DNA of 64,000 nucleotides from Parapedobacter lycopersici (GTDB taxonomy: Bacteria; Bacteroidota; Bacteroidia; Sphingobacteriales; Sphingobacteriaceae): the NCBI RefSeq assembly GCF_024643285.1, contig NZ_JAMSLW010000006.1, positions 186,001 to 250,000 on the forward strand, read 5' to 3'. Positions 36,120 to 45,126 of the stretch are shown one piece after another. Both the position numbers and the translations under genes were made by a program. Under the pieces are notes generated by a model. The model searched no databases. It had not been told where the DNA came from and worked only from the letters and a program-made list of their open reading frames with translations. How positions within the stretch are numbered: the first letter of the stretch is position 1; each line of letters starts with the position of its first letter.

Positions 36120-37004
36120 TTAATAATTGCGTGCATCGATTCCCCAGAGCAGTTTGTTGCGCAGGGTGGCGAAAAAGCTGTGGTTCTTCAGCCGGATGAG
36201 GTTGATGTCAAACGCAGCCCGCTTGATTTTCAGCCGTGTATCGGTGGAAACCGTTTCCGTTTTCGAGTCACACGAAAGGAGAAATTTTCCGGTGCGGCTT
36301 TCGATTTCCAGGTCGAGTTCAAAATCGTTTGAAATAACCACGGGCCGCACGTTAAGGTTGTGGGGTGATATCGGGGTAATGACAAAATTTCCGCTGCCCG
36401 GCATAATGATGGGTCCGCCGCAACTCAGCGAATAGGCGGTCGAGCCGGTAGGGGTGGCCACGATAATGCCGTCGGCCCAGTACGCATTGAGCAGCTCACC
36501 GTTGAGGTGGGCCTGTACCGTAATCATGGCCGAACTGTCGTATTTGAAAATGGTAATGTCGTTAAGGGCAAACGGGTTACCGTCAAAAAGGGGCGTGTCA
36601 CCTGCCACCACGGAAAGCAGTGCCCGCTGCTGAATATCATAGGCACCATCCAGGATCGCATCCAGCGCATCTTCGATCTCCCCCTTATTGATGCTGGCCA
36701 GAAACCCGAGGCGCCCAAAGTTGATCCCGGCTACGGGAATGCCCGAAGGCCCCACAATAGACACTGCCGCCAGCATCGTGCCGTCGCCACCCAGACTTAA
36801 CATGAATCCGGTATCTTCCGGCAGCTGCTCCCTGGAATGGTACGTGCGGAACTGGTGCGGACAGGTAATCTGCTCCGTCAGAAAACGATGGAAACTGTCA
36901 TAAATCCATAATTCGGCCTGCCTGGATATTAAATGGTCCAGCAACTGCCGGACATACGGAATGACGGACGGGTGGAACTCCCTACCGTAAATTGCAATTT
37001 TCAT
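36120..37004 (-). CDS. nadK: NAD kinase
   Basis: A 294-residue enzyme making NADP from NAD and ATP or polyphosphate. The GGDGT motif is at 72-76 with catalytic Asp74; ALNDITI and TPTGSTAYSLSCGGP form the NAD pocket. The N-terminal part is Rossmann-like and the C-terminal part is beta-rich, as in the family. It lies 50 bp after the CBS-domain gene and 38 bp before DUF6089, in the same direction. Confidence 0.96.
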   Translation of the reverse strand: MKIAIYGREFHPSVIPYVRQLLDHLISRQAELWIYDSFHRFLTEQITCPHQFRTYHSREQLPEDTGFMLSLGGDGTMLAAVSIVGPSGIPVAGINFGRLGFLASINKGEIEDALDAILDGAYDIQQRALLSVVAGDTPLFDGNPFALNDITIFKYDSSAMITVQAHLNGELLNAYWADGIIVATPTGSTAYSLSCGGPIIMPGSGNFVITPISPHNLNVRPVVISNDFELDLEIESRTGKFLLSCDSKTETVSTDTRLKIKRAAFDINLIRLKNHSFFATLRNKLLWGIDARNY

Positions 37005-37054
37005 AGTTGGTTAGCTGGTGATGATCTGTTCGTCTCCATGGGCTTCATACCGCA

Positions 37055-37717
37055 TTACATATTGATGTAATTCATCAGCTGTTCGTAGCGGTCGTGCGTA
37101 TTGTCGCGGCTGTTTTCATCATTGTACGTCGCCTTTACCTGGTAGTCATACCGCAGCAGCGTAGCCACGATGGACGATATTTCCAGCTTATTGACCTTGA
37201 TGGTGACTTCCAGCCTGGAGGAATCGGAAAAGGACTGTACATAAGAATTGAGTATCTGTGCGTTGTCCGACTCTACGATGTGCGCAATATGTGAAAGGGC
37301 ATTATCGCGCTGTCCCATTTCCAGCACAATGATTGCGCCCGGCTGTTGCAGCGACATGGTCCGGCTCAGTGCATCCGCTAACTGCAGTGGTGTTACCGCG
37401 CCCAGGTAACCGTGCTGGTTATCAATTACCGGCATCAGGGAGATGGGGTGGATGTGGAAAAAGAGCACGCCATCATAAATGTGCTGCGTGCCATAGACAT
37501 ATACCTGCTGGTAGGAGAGGGAGGCCTGTTGCAGGCTATGGTCGGCCTGCGGGTATTCGGTCAGTGCCTCGTCCGATACCAGTCCGAGAAAAATCCCGTC
37601 TTTTACCACGGGCAGCCGGATAAGGCGAAACTCCGCCATTTTATCCAGTACGGATGCGATCCGGTCTGCGGGGTCTACCGCGTAGTCCTGTTCAGTGATG
37701 ATTTGGCCGATGTTCAT
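37055..37717 (-). CDS. CBS-domain protein
   Basis: A 220-residue cytoplasmic protein. Two CBS domains (about 6-60 and 75-135; VDPADRIASVLDKMAEFRLIR shows the first) form an adenosine-nucleotide sensor module. The last 70 residues (LEVTIKVNKLEISSIVATLL) resemble an ACT-like regulatory fold. A Shine-Dalgarno-like AGAAGGGAGA precedes the ATG. It opens the conserved CBS-nadK-DUF6089-uppS-bamA series. What it regulates is not known. Confidence 0.88.
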   Translation of the reverse strand: MNIGQIITEQDYAVDPADRIASVLDKMAEFRLIRLPVVKDGIFLGLVSDEALTEYPQADHSLQQASLSYQQVYVYGTQHIYDGVLFFHIHPISLMPVIDNQHGYLGAVTPLQLADALSRTMSLQQPGAIIVLEMGQRDNALSHIAHIVESDNAQILNSYVQSFSDSSRLEVTIKVNKLEISSIVATLLRYDYQVKATYNDENSRDNTHDRYEQLMNYINM

Positions 37718-37861
37718 AGCGTTGATCTCCCTTCTACTTATTAAACAGTCCGAAAAGCCAATCGTTTAATCTGCTGTTCAAAATTACTGGGTTTTGATGA
37801 GATGAACGATTATTTTGTGTTTTTTTTACACATCAGGGAAAAATGTGATATTCCCGATTCA

Positions 37862-37895
37862 TTTGCACGAGCAACCATAAGTTTTGTTACTTTTG
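37862..37895 (+). promoter_or_regulatory. Promoter of the glsA-like gene (TTTG-N22-TACTTTTG)
   Basis: TTTG (37862-37865) is followed after 22 bp by TACTTTTG (37888-37895). This is the same spacing as the msrAB promoter and a full -33/-7 match. Confidence 0.7.
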
Positions 37896-37952
37896 GCTAC
37901 GGTTTCCGAAATGCGGCGCCATGCCAAAAGAAGGAACGGCTAAGCTACTGTT

Positions 37953-38798
37953 TTGGAAGATAAAAATAAATACATTGTCATCCGGGATGTCATCGGGCGG
38001 AAGAACCCGGCCCTGCTGCGTTGGCTCCCCCGGTTTGTGCTCCGGTATATTGAGCGGGTGGTCCACGAAGACGACATCAACGGGATCATGTCCCGGATCG
38101 GGCACCTGCACGGACTGGCTTTCGTGGATGCCCTGATCGGCGAGCTGGGCGTTAACGTCGAGCTGCGGGGAGCGGAGCATATACCACCCTCGGGCGGTGT
38201 CATCTTCGCTTCCAATCATCCGCTGGGCGGGCTCGATGGGGTGGCCTTTATGCACGCACTTGGTAAATACCGTAAAGACATTAAATTCATTGTGAATGAC
38301 ATCCTGCTGAACATCAAAAACCTTGAACCCCTGTTCGTGGGCGTAAATAAGCACGGCACGCAGGGGCGGAAAGGAATGGAACAGATTGAGGCGGCATATG
38401 CAGCGGACCATGCCCTGCTCGTGTTTCCCGCCGGCCTGGTATCGCGCAAACGGCAGGGACGGGTGGCAGACCTGGAATGGAAAAAAAGTTTCATCAACAA
38501 AGCAAAAAAATATCAGAAAGATATTGTACCCGTTTATATCCAGGGCGAAAATTCAAGCTTTTTTTATAATTTTGCTCGTTGCAGGGAACTACTGGGCATT
38601 AAAGCCAACCTGGAGATGTTTTATCTGCCCGACGAGATGTTTGCACAGAAAAACAAGACGGTGACGATATGCGTAGGAAAAACAATCCCCTATGCCGATT
38701 TTGACGACTCCAAAAGCGAGAAGGAATGGGCGGCGGCGGTCAAACAACTGGTTTACAATTTAGCTCCGGAAAACGAAACTATATGCAAGAAATTATAG
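37953..38798 (+). CDS. glsA: O-acyltransferase, GlsA-like (PlsC family)
   Basis: A 281-residue PlsC-type acyltransferase. TTG 37953 is the start: an in-frame stop at 37941 excludes anything longer and the next Met is at residue 46. The acyltransferase site reads SNHPLGGLDG (His89, Asp95), a one-residue-longer version of HX4D. FPAGLVSRKRQGRV binds phosphate or acyl carrier. It overlaps an N-acyltransferase gene by 16 bp. The pair matches the glycine/ornithine-lipid synthesis genes of Bacteroides (GlsA adds the second, O-linked acyl chain). A general lysophospholipid role is the alternative. Confidence 0.8.
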   Translation: MEDKNKYIVIRDVIGRKNPALLRWLPRFVLRYIERVVHEDDINGIMSRIGHLHGLAFVDALIGELGVNVELRGAEHIPPSGGVIFASNHPLGGLDGVAFMHALGKYRKDIKFIVNDILLNIKNLEPLFVGVNKHGTQGRKGMEQIEAAYAADHALLVFPAGLVSRKRQGRVADLEWKKSFINKAKKYQKDIVPVYIQGENSSFFYNFARCRELLGIKANLEMFYLPDEMFAQKNKTVTICVGKTIPYADFDDSKSEKEWAAAVKQLVYNLAPENETICKKL

Positions 38799-39748
38799 CC
38801 CCTGTTGATAAGAATCTGATAAAAAAGGAGCTTACGGAAGAAACATTTGTGCGTTATACCAATAACGGCAATAATGAGGTTTACCTGGTAAACCACCGGA
38901 GTGCACCCCATACTGTGCTGGAAATCGGCCGGTTAAGGGAAGTCACGTTCCGGGCAGCGGGCGGCGGAACGGGCCTGCCCTACGATGTGGATGACAACGA
39001 TATGGGTGAGGACGCTTATGACCAGCTGATCGCCTGGAATCCGGAAGACGAAGAGATCATTGCCGGATACCGGCTGATCAAATGCCGGGATGTAGGCGCC
39101 AACAGCCACGGGGAGATCAACCTGTCTACCGCGCATTATTTTCATTTTTCCGAAAAATTCAAAACGGCCTACCTGCCGTATACCATTGAGCTCGGGCGGT
39201 CATTTGTGCAGCCCCGCTACCAGCCGGCAAAGGATAACCGCAAAGGATTGTTTTCGCTTGATAACCTGTGGGATGGCCTTGGGGCTGTCGTGAAACTCAA
39301 CCCCGATGTCAAATACCTGTTCGGCAAGGTCACCATGTATCCGCATTACAATAAGGAGGCGCGGGATCTGCTGCTGTATTTTATGAATTATTATTTCCCC
39401 GATATGGAACGGCTGGTATGGCCTATCCGGCCACTTGGCTATCATAGCGATACCGAAACGTTCCACGGCCTGTTTGAGGGATTACCCTATAAAGAGGGTT
39501 ATAAAGTGCTCAACAGCCGGGTGCGGGCACTGGGAGAGAATATTCCGCCGCTGATCAATACCTACATGAACCTGTCATCAACAATGAAGACCTTCGGTAC
39601 GGCCATTAACGATGAATTCGGCGAGGTGGAGGAGACCGGAATCCTGATTACTATTGATGATATCTTCGAGAGTAAAAAGGAACGCCATATCTCCACCTAC
39701 GAACGCGATCGGGATGCACACCTCCGGAGAGTGGGCCGGGAGGATTAG
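38783..39748 (+). CDS. glsB: N-acyltransferase, GlsB/OlsB-like (GNAT)
   Basis: A 321-residue GNAT-fold acyltransferase. ATG 38783 lies inside the glsA-like gene and is preferred over a start 57 bp upstream, which would extend further into it. EIGRLREVTFRAAGGGTG (near 47-64) and IAGYRLIKCRD, FSEKFKTAYLPYTIELGRSFVQP are typical of OlsB/hemolysin-like enzymes. It should attach a 3-hydroxy fatty acid to the amino group of glycine or ornithine, the first step of an amino-acid lipid. The head group cannot be told from sequence. Confidence 0.82.
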   Translation: MQEIIAPVDKNLIKKELTEETFVRYTNNGNNEVYLVNHRSAPHTVLEIGRLREVTFRAAGGGTGLPYDVDDNDMGEDAYDQLIAWNPEDEEIIAGYRLIKCRDVGANSHGEINLSTAHYFHFSEKFKTAYLPYTIELGRSFVQPRYQPAKDNRKGLFSLDNLWDGLGAVVKLNPDVKYLFGKVTMYPHYNKEARDLLLYFMNYYFPDMERLVWPIRPLGYHSDTETFHGLFEGLPYKEGYKVLNSRVRALGENIPPLINTYMNLSSTMKTFGTAINDEFGEVEETGILITIDDIFESKKERHISTYERDRDAHLRRVGRED

Positions 39749-40194
39749 CCGAGCAGTGCCTTTACGACCGCCGAGACGGTCTTTCCATCTGCTTTTCCGG
39801 CCAGCTGCTGATTGGCGGCGGCCATCACTTTTCCCATGTCTTTCATGCTGGAGGCACCTGTGTCGGCGATGATTTGCCGGACAGCCTGTTCGATTTCTGC
39901 CTGGCTGAGCTGCTTGGGCAGGAAGCTTTCGATTACGGTCAGCTCCTCCATCTCAATCTGGTATAGGTCGCTACGGTGCTGCTGTTCGTAGATTTCGGCC
40001 GATTCCCGCCGTTGCTTGGCGAGTTTCTGCAATACCTTGATCTCGGTTTCCGCGGTAAGCGCCTCTGCAGGTCCCTTTTCGGTTTTGGCCAGTAAGATGG
40101 CTGCCTTGATGGCCCGCAGTCCCCGCAGCCGGGCATTGTCCTTGGCCAGCATAGCGGTTTTTATTTCCTGGTCGATCTGTTCCTGTAATGCCAT
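39745..40194 (-). CDS. GatB/YqeY-domain protein
   Basis: A 149-residue, all-helical protein of the YqeY family, related to the tail domain of GatB, the tRNA amidotransferase subunit. ALQEQIDQEIKTAMLAKD opens it, and VLQKLAKQRRESAEIYEQQ plus DMGKVMAAANQQLAGKADG are conserved. It probably touches tRNA, but its role is unsettled. Its 3' end overlaps the convergent GNAT gene by 4 bp. The SDR gene lies 45 bp upstream in the same direction. Confidence 0.92.
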   Translation of the reverse strand: MALQEQIDQEIKTAMLAKDNARLRGLRAIKAAILLAKTEKGPAEALTAETEIKVLQKLAKQRRESAEIYEQQHRSDLYQIEMEELTVIESFLPKQLSQAEIEQAVRQIIADTGASSMKDMGKVMAAANQQLAGKADGKTVSAVVKALLG

Positions 40195-40239
40195 TTCGTT
40201 ATTTTTTGGTAAACATGTAATTTCAAACCCCGATGCTTC

Positions 40240-41013
40240 TTATTTGTTGCGGACCACCGTGGTGGCGTTGGCCTGGGCGGTGGGCATGATCAGCATATCG
40301 TTGATGTTAACATGCTTCGGCCGGGAGGCGGTAAACCATACGGCTTCGGCAATATCTTCGGCCACTAGCGGCTCCAGGTTGAGGTAAACGGATTTCGCCC
40401 GCGTTTTATCGCCTTTGAAGCGTACCTCTGAGAACTCCGTTTCCACCATGCCCGGATGGATAGCGGTAACCTTAATGCCTTTGTCCAGCAAATCGATGCG
40501 CATGCCCTGGCTGAGGGCATCCACCGCAAATTTAGTGGCGCAATACACACCGCCGTTGGCATACACCTGTTTGCCGGCAATGGAGCCAACATTGATGATG
40601 TGCCCGCTCTGGCGCGCCGCCATACCGGGTGACACGGCGCGGGTAACATACAGCAGCCCTTTGATATTGGTGTCGATCATGCGGTCCCAGTCACCGATAT
40701 CCCCTTCGTGGATTGGATCCAGCCCCTGGCTGAGGCCTGCATTATTAACCAGTACGTCGATTTTTTTCCAGGCGGCCGGCAGGTTTTCAACTGATGAGAA
40801 AACGGCGTCGGCATCGCGGACGTCAAGTGAAAGCAGGTGGGTGTCTATCCCGTATGCGGCGTGGAGCCGGGCAGCCAATTCCTCGATGCGATCTACGCGC
40901 CGGGCAGCAAGCAGCAGGTTATACCCCTCGCGGGCAAATACTTCGGCGCAGGCCGCTCCGATGCCGGCACTCGCGCCGGTGATAAACGCTATTTTATTGG
41001 ATGTGGATGACAT
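40240..41013 (-). CDS. SDR-family NAD(P)-dependent oxidoreductase (YdfG-like)
   Basis: A 257-residue classical short-chain dehydrogenase. The nucleotide-binding TGASAGIG is at 12-19, NNAG at 90-93, and the catalytic triad is Ser144, Tyr157 and Lys161 (YCATK). AARRVDRIEELAARL suggests NADPH preference through the basic RR pair. It resembles YdfG, which oxidises serine and 3-hydroxy acids; the substrate here is not proven. It precedes the YqeY gene, possibly on one transcript. Confidence 0.9.
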   Translation of the reverse strand: MSSTSNKIAFITGASAGIGAACAEVFAREGYNLLLAARRVDRIEELAARLHAAYGIDTHLLSLDVRDADAVFSSVENLPAAWKKIDVLVNNAGLSQGLDPIHEGDIGDWDRMIDTNIKGLLYVTRAVSPGMAARQSGHIINVGSIAGKQVYANGGVYCATKFAVDALSQGMRIDLLDKGIKVTAIHPGMVETEFSEVRFKGDKTRAKSVYLNLEPLVAEDIAEAVWFTASRPKHVNINDMLIMPTAQANATTVVRNK

Positions 41014-41049
41014 ATAATTGAATTTAACAGTTAAAATTGGTGTTATGCG

Positions 41050-41817
41050 TTATTCAAAAAACAAACTGACCTGAAAATTGCGCAGCATAAGCCGCTCAAT
41101 CGGGTGATTGTACATATTAGGTTCACGGGCATCAAGCAGGTTGCCCACGCTTTGTACCCACCGGATTTCAGGCGACATTTTAAAGTAATCGAAGTACAGG
41201 TCGAACCCGATACCGGCTTCATAGGAAAAGTATCCCGGTTTGGTTTTTAAGAGCTTCTCGAGCGGCACCTTATCGCGATCGTTGTACCGTTTGCCCGAAA
41301 CCACGTTGAGGGAATATTTGCCGCCGCCGATGAGGTAGCCCCGGTAGTTGCCCTTGCGGTCCGATTTGAACTTGAACAGCAACGGCAGGTCAATATAGGT
41401 CGCGCGCACCAGCGCCGACAGGTCGCGCTCGTGACTATTAACGATGGTATTAGGTGTATACCGATAATCCACCGTTTTGTTGGAGAATACGAGATTGGGG
41501 GTAAACCGGAGGTTGGCATTTTCGGAGAGCTTCAGGTCGGCCAGCAGCCCCAGGCCCAAGCCCTGCTGGAAAGGTGCACGGACACCGTACAGCGAGTCGG
41601 CCACCGGTACGCCACCCTCCTCATACGGTTGTTGCCAGTCGGGTTTCAGCGTGATTTTATAATCGGCGCTGAGGTAGTGGAAGCTAAAGCCAAAATGGAG
41701 CCGTTCGTCATCTACCCCGCCGCCCCAGCGCTGCGGGCGCCGTTGCTGCTGGGCAGTTGCGGTAGCGGATACCAGCAATGCCAGTATGAAGGTATATGCG
41801 AAAAAAGCCGGTTTCAT
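41050..41817 (-). CDS. PorT-like outer-membrane beta-barrel protein
   Basis: A 255-residue barrel protein. ATG 41817 starts a clear signal peptide (MKPAFFAYTFILALLVSATA). It shares the ATGA overlap with the menG stop, so translation is coupled. Conserved strands such as LHFGFSFHYLSADYKI and FSYEAGIGFDLYFDYFKMSPEI match the PorT family, whose founding member is needed for type IX secretion in Porphyromonas. It ends in FQVSLFFE. The menG-porT adjacency is seen in many Bacteroidota. A direct secretion role here is inferred. Confidence 0.8.
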   Translation of the reverse strand: MKPAFFAYTFILALLVSATATAQQQRRPQRWGGGVDDERLHFGFSFHYLSADYKITLKPDWQQPYEEGGVPVADSLYGVRAPFQQGLGLGLLADLKLSENANLRFTPNLVFSNKTVDYRYTPNTIVNSHERDLSALVRATYIDLPLLFKFKSDRKGNYRGYLIGGGKYSLNVVSGKRYNDRDKVPLEKLLKTKPGYFSYEAGIGFDLYFDYFKMSPEIRWVQSVGNLLDAREPNMYNHPIERLMLRNFQVSLFFE

Positions 41818-42551
41818 TTGGTGCCTACGTAGATGGTACAGATGCCAAACGTCTGGGGCAGGCACCGTGTTTCCCTGAAACCGACACGCTGCAGCAGTTC
41901 AGTGAACGCCCGCCCGTCCGGAAATGCGGCAACCGATTCGGGAAGGTAGCCGTATGCGCGTTTGTCTTTGGAAAAAAAACGGCCGATGAACGGGGTAACG
42001 TGGTTAAAATAAAAGCGATACAGTTGTTTTACGGGGAACACCCGCGGTTTGGAAAATTCCAAAATGATCGCTTTTCCTCCGGGTTTAAGCACCCGGCAGA
42101 TATCGGTGAGCCCCTTTTCGAGGTTTTCAAAGTTGCGTACGCCGAAAGCCACTGTTACGGCATCGAAAGTGGCATCGTCAAAATGCAGGTGTTCCGAATC
42201 GCCCAGCTGCACTTCAAACCGGTCGCCAAGTCCTTTTTTGGCTATTTTTTCCCTGGCTACATCCAGCATGCCCTGGGAAATGTCGACCCCGATTATTTTT
42301 GCGGACTTTAACTGGCGGAGTGCTTCCAATGCAAAATCGCCGGTGCCGGTCGCGACATCCAGCAGGTGCCCGGGGGCGGAAGGCTTTAACAGACGGATGG
42401 CCTTTTTGCGCCAGATGATGTCGATGCCAAGCGACATAAAATGGTTGAGGAAATCATACGTGCCCGAAATGTTGTTGAACATATCGGCTACCTGCTGTTT
42501 TTTGCTTACTTGGTCGTCCTGGTAAGGCTTTATCGTATCGGATGTTGCCAT
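41814..42551 (-). CDS. menG: Demethylmenaquinone methyltransferase
   Basis: A 245-residue SAM-dependent methyltransferase of the UbiE/MenG family, the last step of menaquinone synthesis. The SAM loop is LLDVATGTGDFALEAL; VTVAFGVRNFENLEKGL and GGKAIILEFSKPRVFPVKQLY are family motifs. ATG 42551 is preferred to an in-frame TTG nine bases upstream because a -7 element ends 6 nt before it. No ubiquinone genes are present, so menaquinone is the likely product. Confidence 0.95.
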   Translation of the reverse strand: MATSDTIKPYQDDQVSKKQQVADMFNNISGTYDFLNHFMSLGIDIIWRKKAIRLLKPSAPGHLLDVATGTGDFALEALRQLKSAKIIGVDISQGMLDVAREKIAKKGLGDRFEVQLGDSEHLHFDDATFDAVTVAFGVRNFENLEKGLTDICRVLKPGGKAIILEFSKPRVFPVKQLYRFYFNHVTPFIGRFFSKDKRAYGYLPESVAAFPDGRAFTELLQRVGFRETRCLPQTFGICTIYVGTK

Positions 42552-42557
42552 GGTACG

Positions 42558-42565
42558 CAAAGATA
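42558..42565 (-). promoter_or_regulatory. -7 element TATCTTTG of menG, 6 nt before ATG
   Basis: TATCTTTG on the minus strand fits TAnnTTTG. It would drive menG-porT with almost no untranslated leader. Confidence 0.6.
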
Positions 42566-42745
42566 CAATTTTATAGCTACGGCAGGTGTATCGTAGCCGA
42601 TTTTACGTAGATTCCGCGTGACGGTTGCCCGGCATCGCGCATAGGTCGGTTCCGCACCGCATGTGCGTCTGCCCTGATACGTAGCCCAACCGTATTGCGG
42701 CGGTACTGCGTGCGGGGTGCGTCCATGTTTTTTACGGAAAAAGGT

Positions 42746-42800
42746 GGACTCACCCTGGACTCACTATGGACTCACCCTGGACTCACCCTGGACTCACGTC
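42746..42800. repeat. 11-bp tandem array (GGACTCACCCT)n
   Basis: GGACTCA starts at 42746, 42757, 42768, 42779 and 42790, giving five units with an exact 11-bp period. Three units are GGACTCACCCT; one has GGACTCACTAT and the last diverges after GGACTCAC. The period equals that of the array at 30-139, but the unit sequence differs. Confidence 0.9.
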
Positions 42801-43227
42801 AAGCCGGCCCCGACAAATACCCGGTCCATATGCATCCCCGTCCCGGACCCTCATCCCGACGGAAGCTTACGGGACACTGCGGAAGAAAGGGCAGGAAAAA
42901 ATGACAGCCCGTTACCGCCGTCATCGGCGGTTACTGATCTGCTTTAAATTGATTATCAATGCGTAGAAATTATGTTCCGGATTTTTGCCTAAAAGGGCGC
43001 GGTTTTTGTGTTCTAAATTAAAGCAATCCACAGGAAGGTAAATTATTAACGTCACGTAACTCGTTGATAAACAGTTTATTTTTGCTGTTTTGCACATGTT
43101 TTTAACATTTGGCCCTTTGCGTTCCGGCGGGCTAACTAAGCCAGTTTCAAGCGGTAACATTTTTCACACGGTGGGTGCTGTGAAGAGGTTGTTCAGAACT
43201 TGCCGGAAATATGGGTGCCAAAATGTA

Positions 43228-43235
43228 TACATTTG
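43228..43235 (+). promoter_or_regulatory. -7 element TACATTTG of dnaB
   Basis: TACATTTG fits TAnnTTTG and would give a leader of about 75 nt before the dnaB ATG at 43313. Confidence 0.45.
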
Positions 43236-43312
43236 TTTGGCTGTTTTAAATACAGCTACCGGTTAGTAACCATTAACGATTAGCAGATCCTTTTACCGTA
43301 TTAGTAAGTACA

Positions 43313-44890
43313 ATGAGCCAAGAGAACGAATACACCTCCCAACAGACCAGTAACCCCTCGCGCGGAACATTTGCGGAACGGCGTACACGGTTGAATAACC
43401 TGGTCAGCGGGCTGGGCAAGCTCCCTCCGCAGGCGGTGGATCTGGAAGAGGCGGTGCTGGGTGCATTGATGCTGGAAAAGAATGCGCTAAGCGAGGTTAT
43501 TGACATCCTGAAGCCGGAAACGTTTTACACCGAGGCCCACCAGAAAATTTTTGAGGCAATTTATAACCTGTTCCAGAAAACTTCTCCCATTGACCTGCTC
43601 ACCGTAACCGCCGAGTTGCGGAAGATGGGTGCCCTGGAGCTGGTAGGGGGGGCATATTACATTACCCAGCTGACCGACCGCGTGGTATCTGCCGCCAACA
43701 TTGAATACCATGCGCGTATCGTTTCGCAGAAATACATCCAGCGTGAACTGATTAAGGTATCCACCGAAATCATCAACAACGCATATGAAGATACCACGGA
43801 TATTTTTGATTTGCTGGACCATGCGGAAAAGAGCCTGTTTGACATTGCCCAGAACAACCTGAGGCGTGATACACGCAAGATGGACGACATCATGCGCGAG
43901 GCGGTGGAAGCGCTGGAAACACTGCGCGACCGTACCGATGGCCTGACAGGAGTCCCTTCGGGTTTTACCGAGCTGGACCGGATGACCTCGGGCTGGCAAC
44001 CTTCCGACCTGGTGATTGTGGCTGCGCGCCCCGCCATGGGTAAAACGGCTTTCGTTTTAAGCTGTGCCCGCAATGCGGCGGTTGATCACGGAAAGCCGGT
44101 GGCGGTGTTTTCGCTGGAAATGTCGTCCGTGCAGCTGGTTAACCGGCTTATCGCGGGCGAAACCGAAATCGAGCAGGAGAAGCTGCGCAAAGGCAACCTG
44201 GCCGATCATGAATGGACACAACTCCACTCGCGTATCGGCCGGCTTACCCAGGCACCCCTGCTGATCGATGACACCCCCGCGCTCAATATCTTTGAGTTCC
44301 GCGCGAAATGCCGGCGACTGAAAGCCCAGTACGATATCCAGATGGTGATTGTGGATTACCTGCAGCTCATGCATGGCAAGAACGATGGTAAAGGCGGAAA
44401 CCGCGAACAGGAGATCGGCAGTATATCGCGGTCGCTTAAATCGGTGGCCAAGGAGTTGAACATTCCCGTGATTGCACTTTCGCAGTTGAGTCGTGCGGTG
44501 GAAAGCCGCCCGGGCGGAAGCAAGCGCCCCATGCTGTCGGATTTACGTGAATCGGGATCTATCGAACAGGATGCTGATATGGTGCTGTTCCTTTACCGTC
44601 CCGAATATTATGGCCTCACGGAAGACGAAGCCGGCCAGTCTACGGCCGGTGTGGGAGAGGTCATCATCGCCAAGCACCGGAACGGTGAAACCGGTACCGT
44701 ACAGCTTCGTTTCATCGGTAAGTATGTGAAATTTGCCGACCTGGAGAATGACTTTTCTTTTGGTGGCGGTGATTTTCCGGCTTCCGGTTCGTTCAGCGCC
44801 GGCCTGGGTCCCTCCGCATCGTTTGACCAACCTGGCAGTATTACGCGGCAGTCGCGCATGAATGACATGAATGACGATGCACCTTTTTAG
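43313..44890 (+). CDS. dnaB: Replicative DNA helicase DnaB
   Basis: A 525-residue hexameric helicase that unwinds DNA at the fork. The N-terminal collar domain opens with LPPQAVDLEEAVLGALMLEK (near 37-56). The RecA-like motor has Walker A ARPAMGKT (Lys244, Thr245), Walker B VIVDYLQLM and the Arg-rich LSRAVESRPGGSKRPMLSDL. The C-terminal tail (GGGDFPASGSFSAGLGP) is long, Gly/Ser-rich and probably disordered. There is no intein. It lies alone, with large gaps on both sides. Confidence 0.97.
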   Translation: MSQENEYTSQQTSNPSRGTFAERRTRLNNLVSGLGKLPPQAVDLEEAVLGALMLEKNALSEVIDILKPETFYTEAHQKIFEAIYNLFQKTSPIDLLTVTAELRKMGALELVGGAYYITQLTDRVVSAANIEYHARIVSQKYIQRELIKVSTEIINNAYEDTTDIFDLLDHAEKSLFDIAQNNLRRDTRKMDDIMREAVEALETLRDRTDGLTGVPSGFTELDRMTSGWQPSDLVIVAARPAMGKTAFVLSCARNAAVDHGKPVAVFSLEMSSVQLVNRLIAGETEIEQEKLRKGNLADHEWTQLHSRIGRLTQAPLLIDDTPALNIFEFRAKCRRLKAQYDIQMVIVDYLQLMHGKNDGKGGNREQEIGSISRSLKSVAKELNIPVIALSQLSRAVESRPGGSKRPMLSDLRESGSIEQDADMVLFLYRPEYYGLTEDEAGQSTAGVGEVIIAKHRNGETGTVQLRFIGKYVKFADLENDFSFGGGDFPASGSFSAGLGPSASFDQPGSITRQSRMNDMNDDAPF

Positions 44891-45126
44891 GTGTGCTGCG
44901 GTAAGCCAACCGGCTTTCGGATAATTCCCTTCGTTTTCCGTCGGATGCCTGATTATTACGGGTTTATATCGGCTTCCGCATTTTCTTAACCGCGCCATTA
45001 GTCTTCCGGCTTTTGCTTTTCCAAAATATTATCAAAAAATGACATGATCCGTCGGGGTTATGGCATGATTTTGTACCACGTCTTTCCAGTATTCATCCGT
45101 TCCTTTGACGTTATTTTGATTAGTTT

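Larger units (their letters stand above)
42561..43312. other. Long intergenic region, menG / dnaB
   Basis: A 752-bp non-coding stretch. It holds the menG promoter at its left end, an 11-bp tandem array (42746-42800), an AT-rich zone (about 42945-43090), a -7 element for dnaB (43228-43235), and a GGTTAGTAACCATTAACGAT motif near the dnaB start. I see no RNA gene or DnaA-box cluster. Confidence 0.6.

Noticed and set aside
42746-42800. CRISPR array or origin iterons
   Set aside because: The units are 11 bp with no spacers; there are no cas genes, no DnaA-box cluster, and dnaB alone does not mark an origin.
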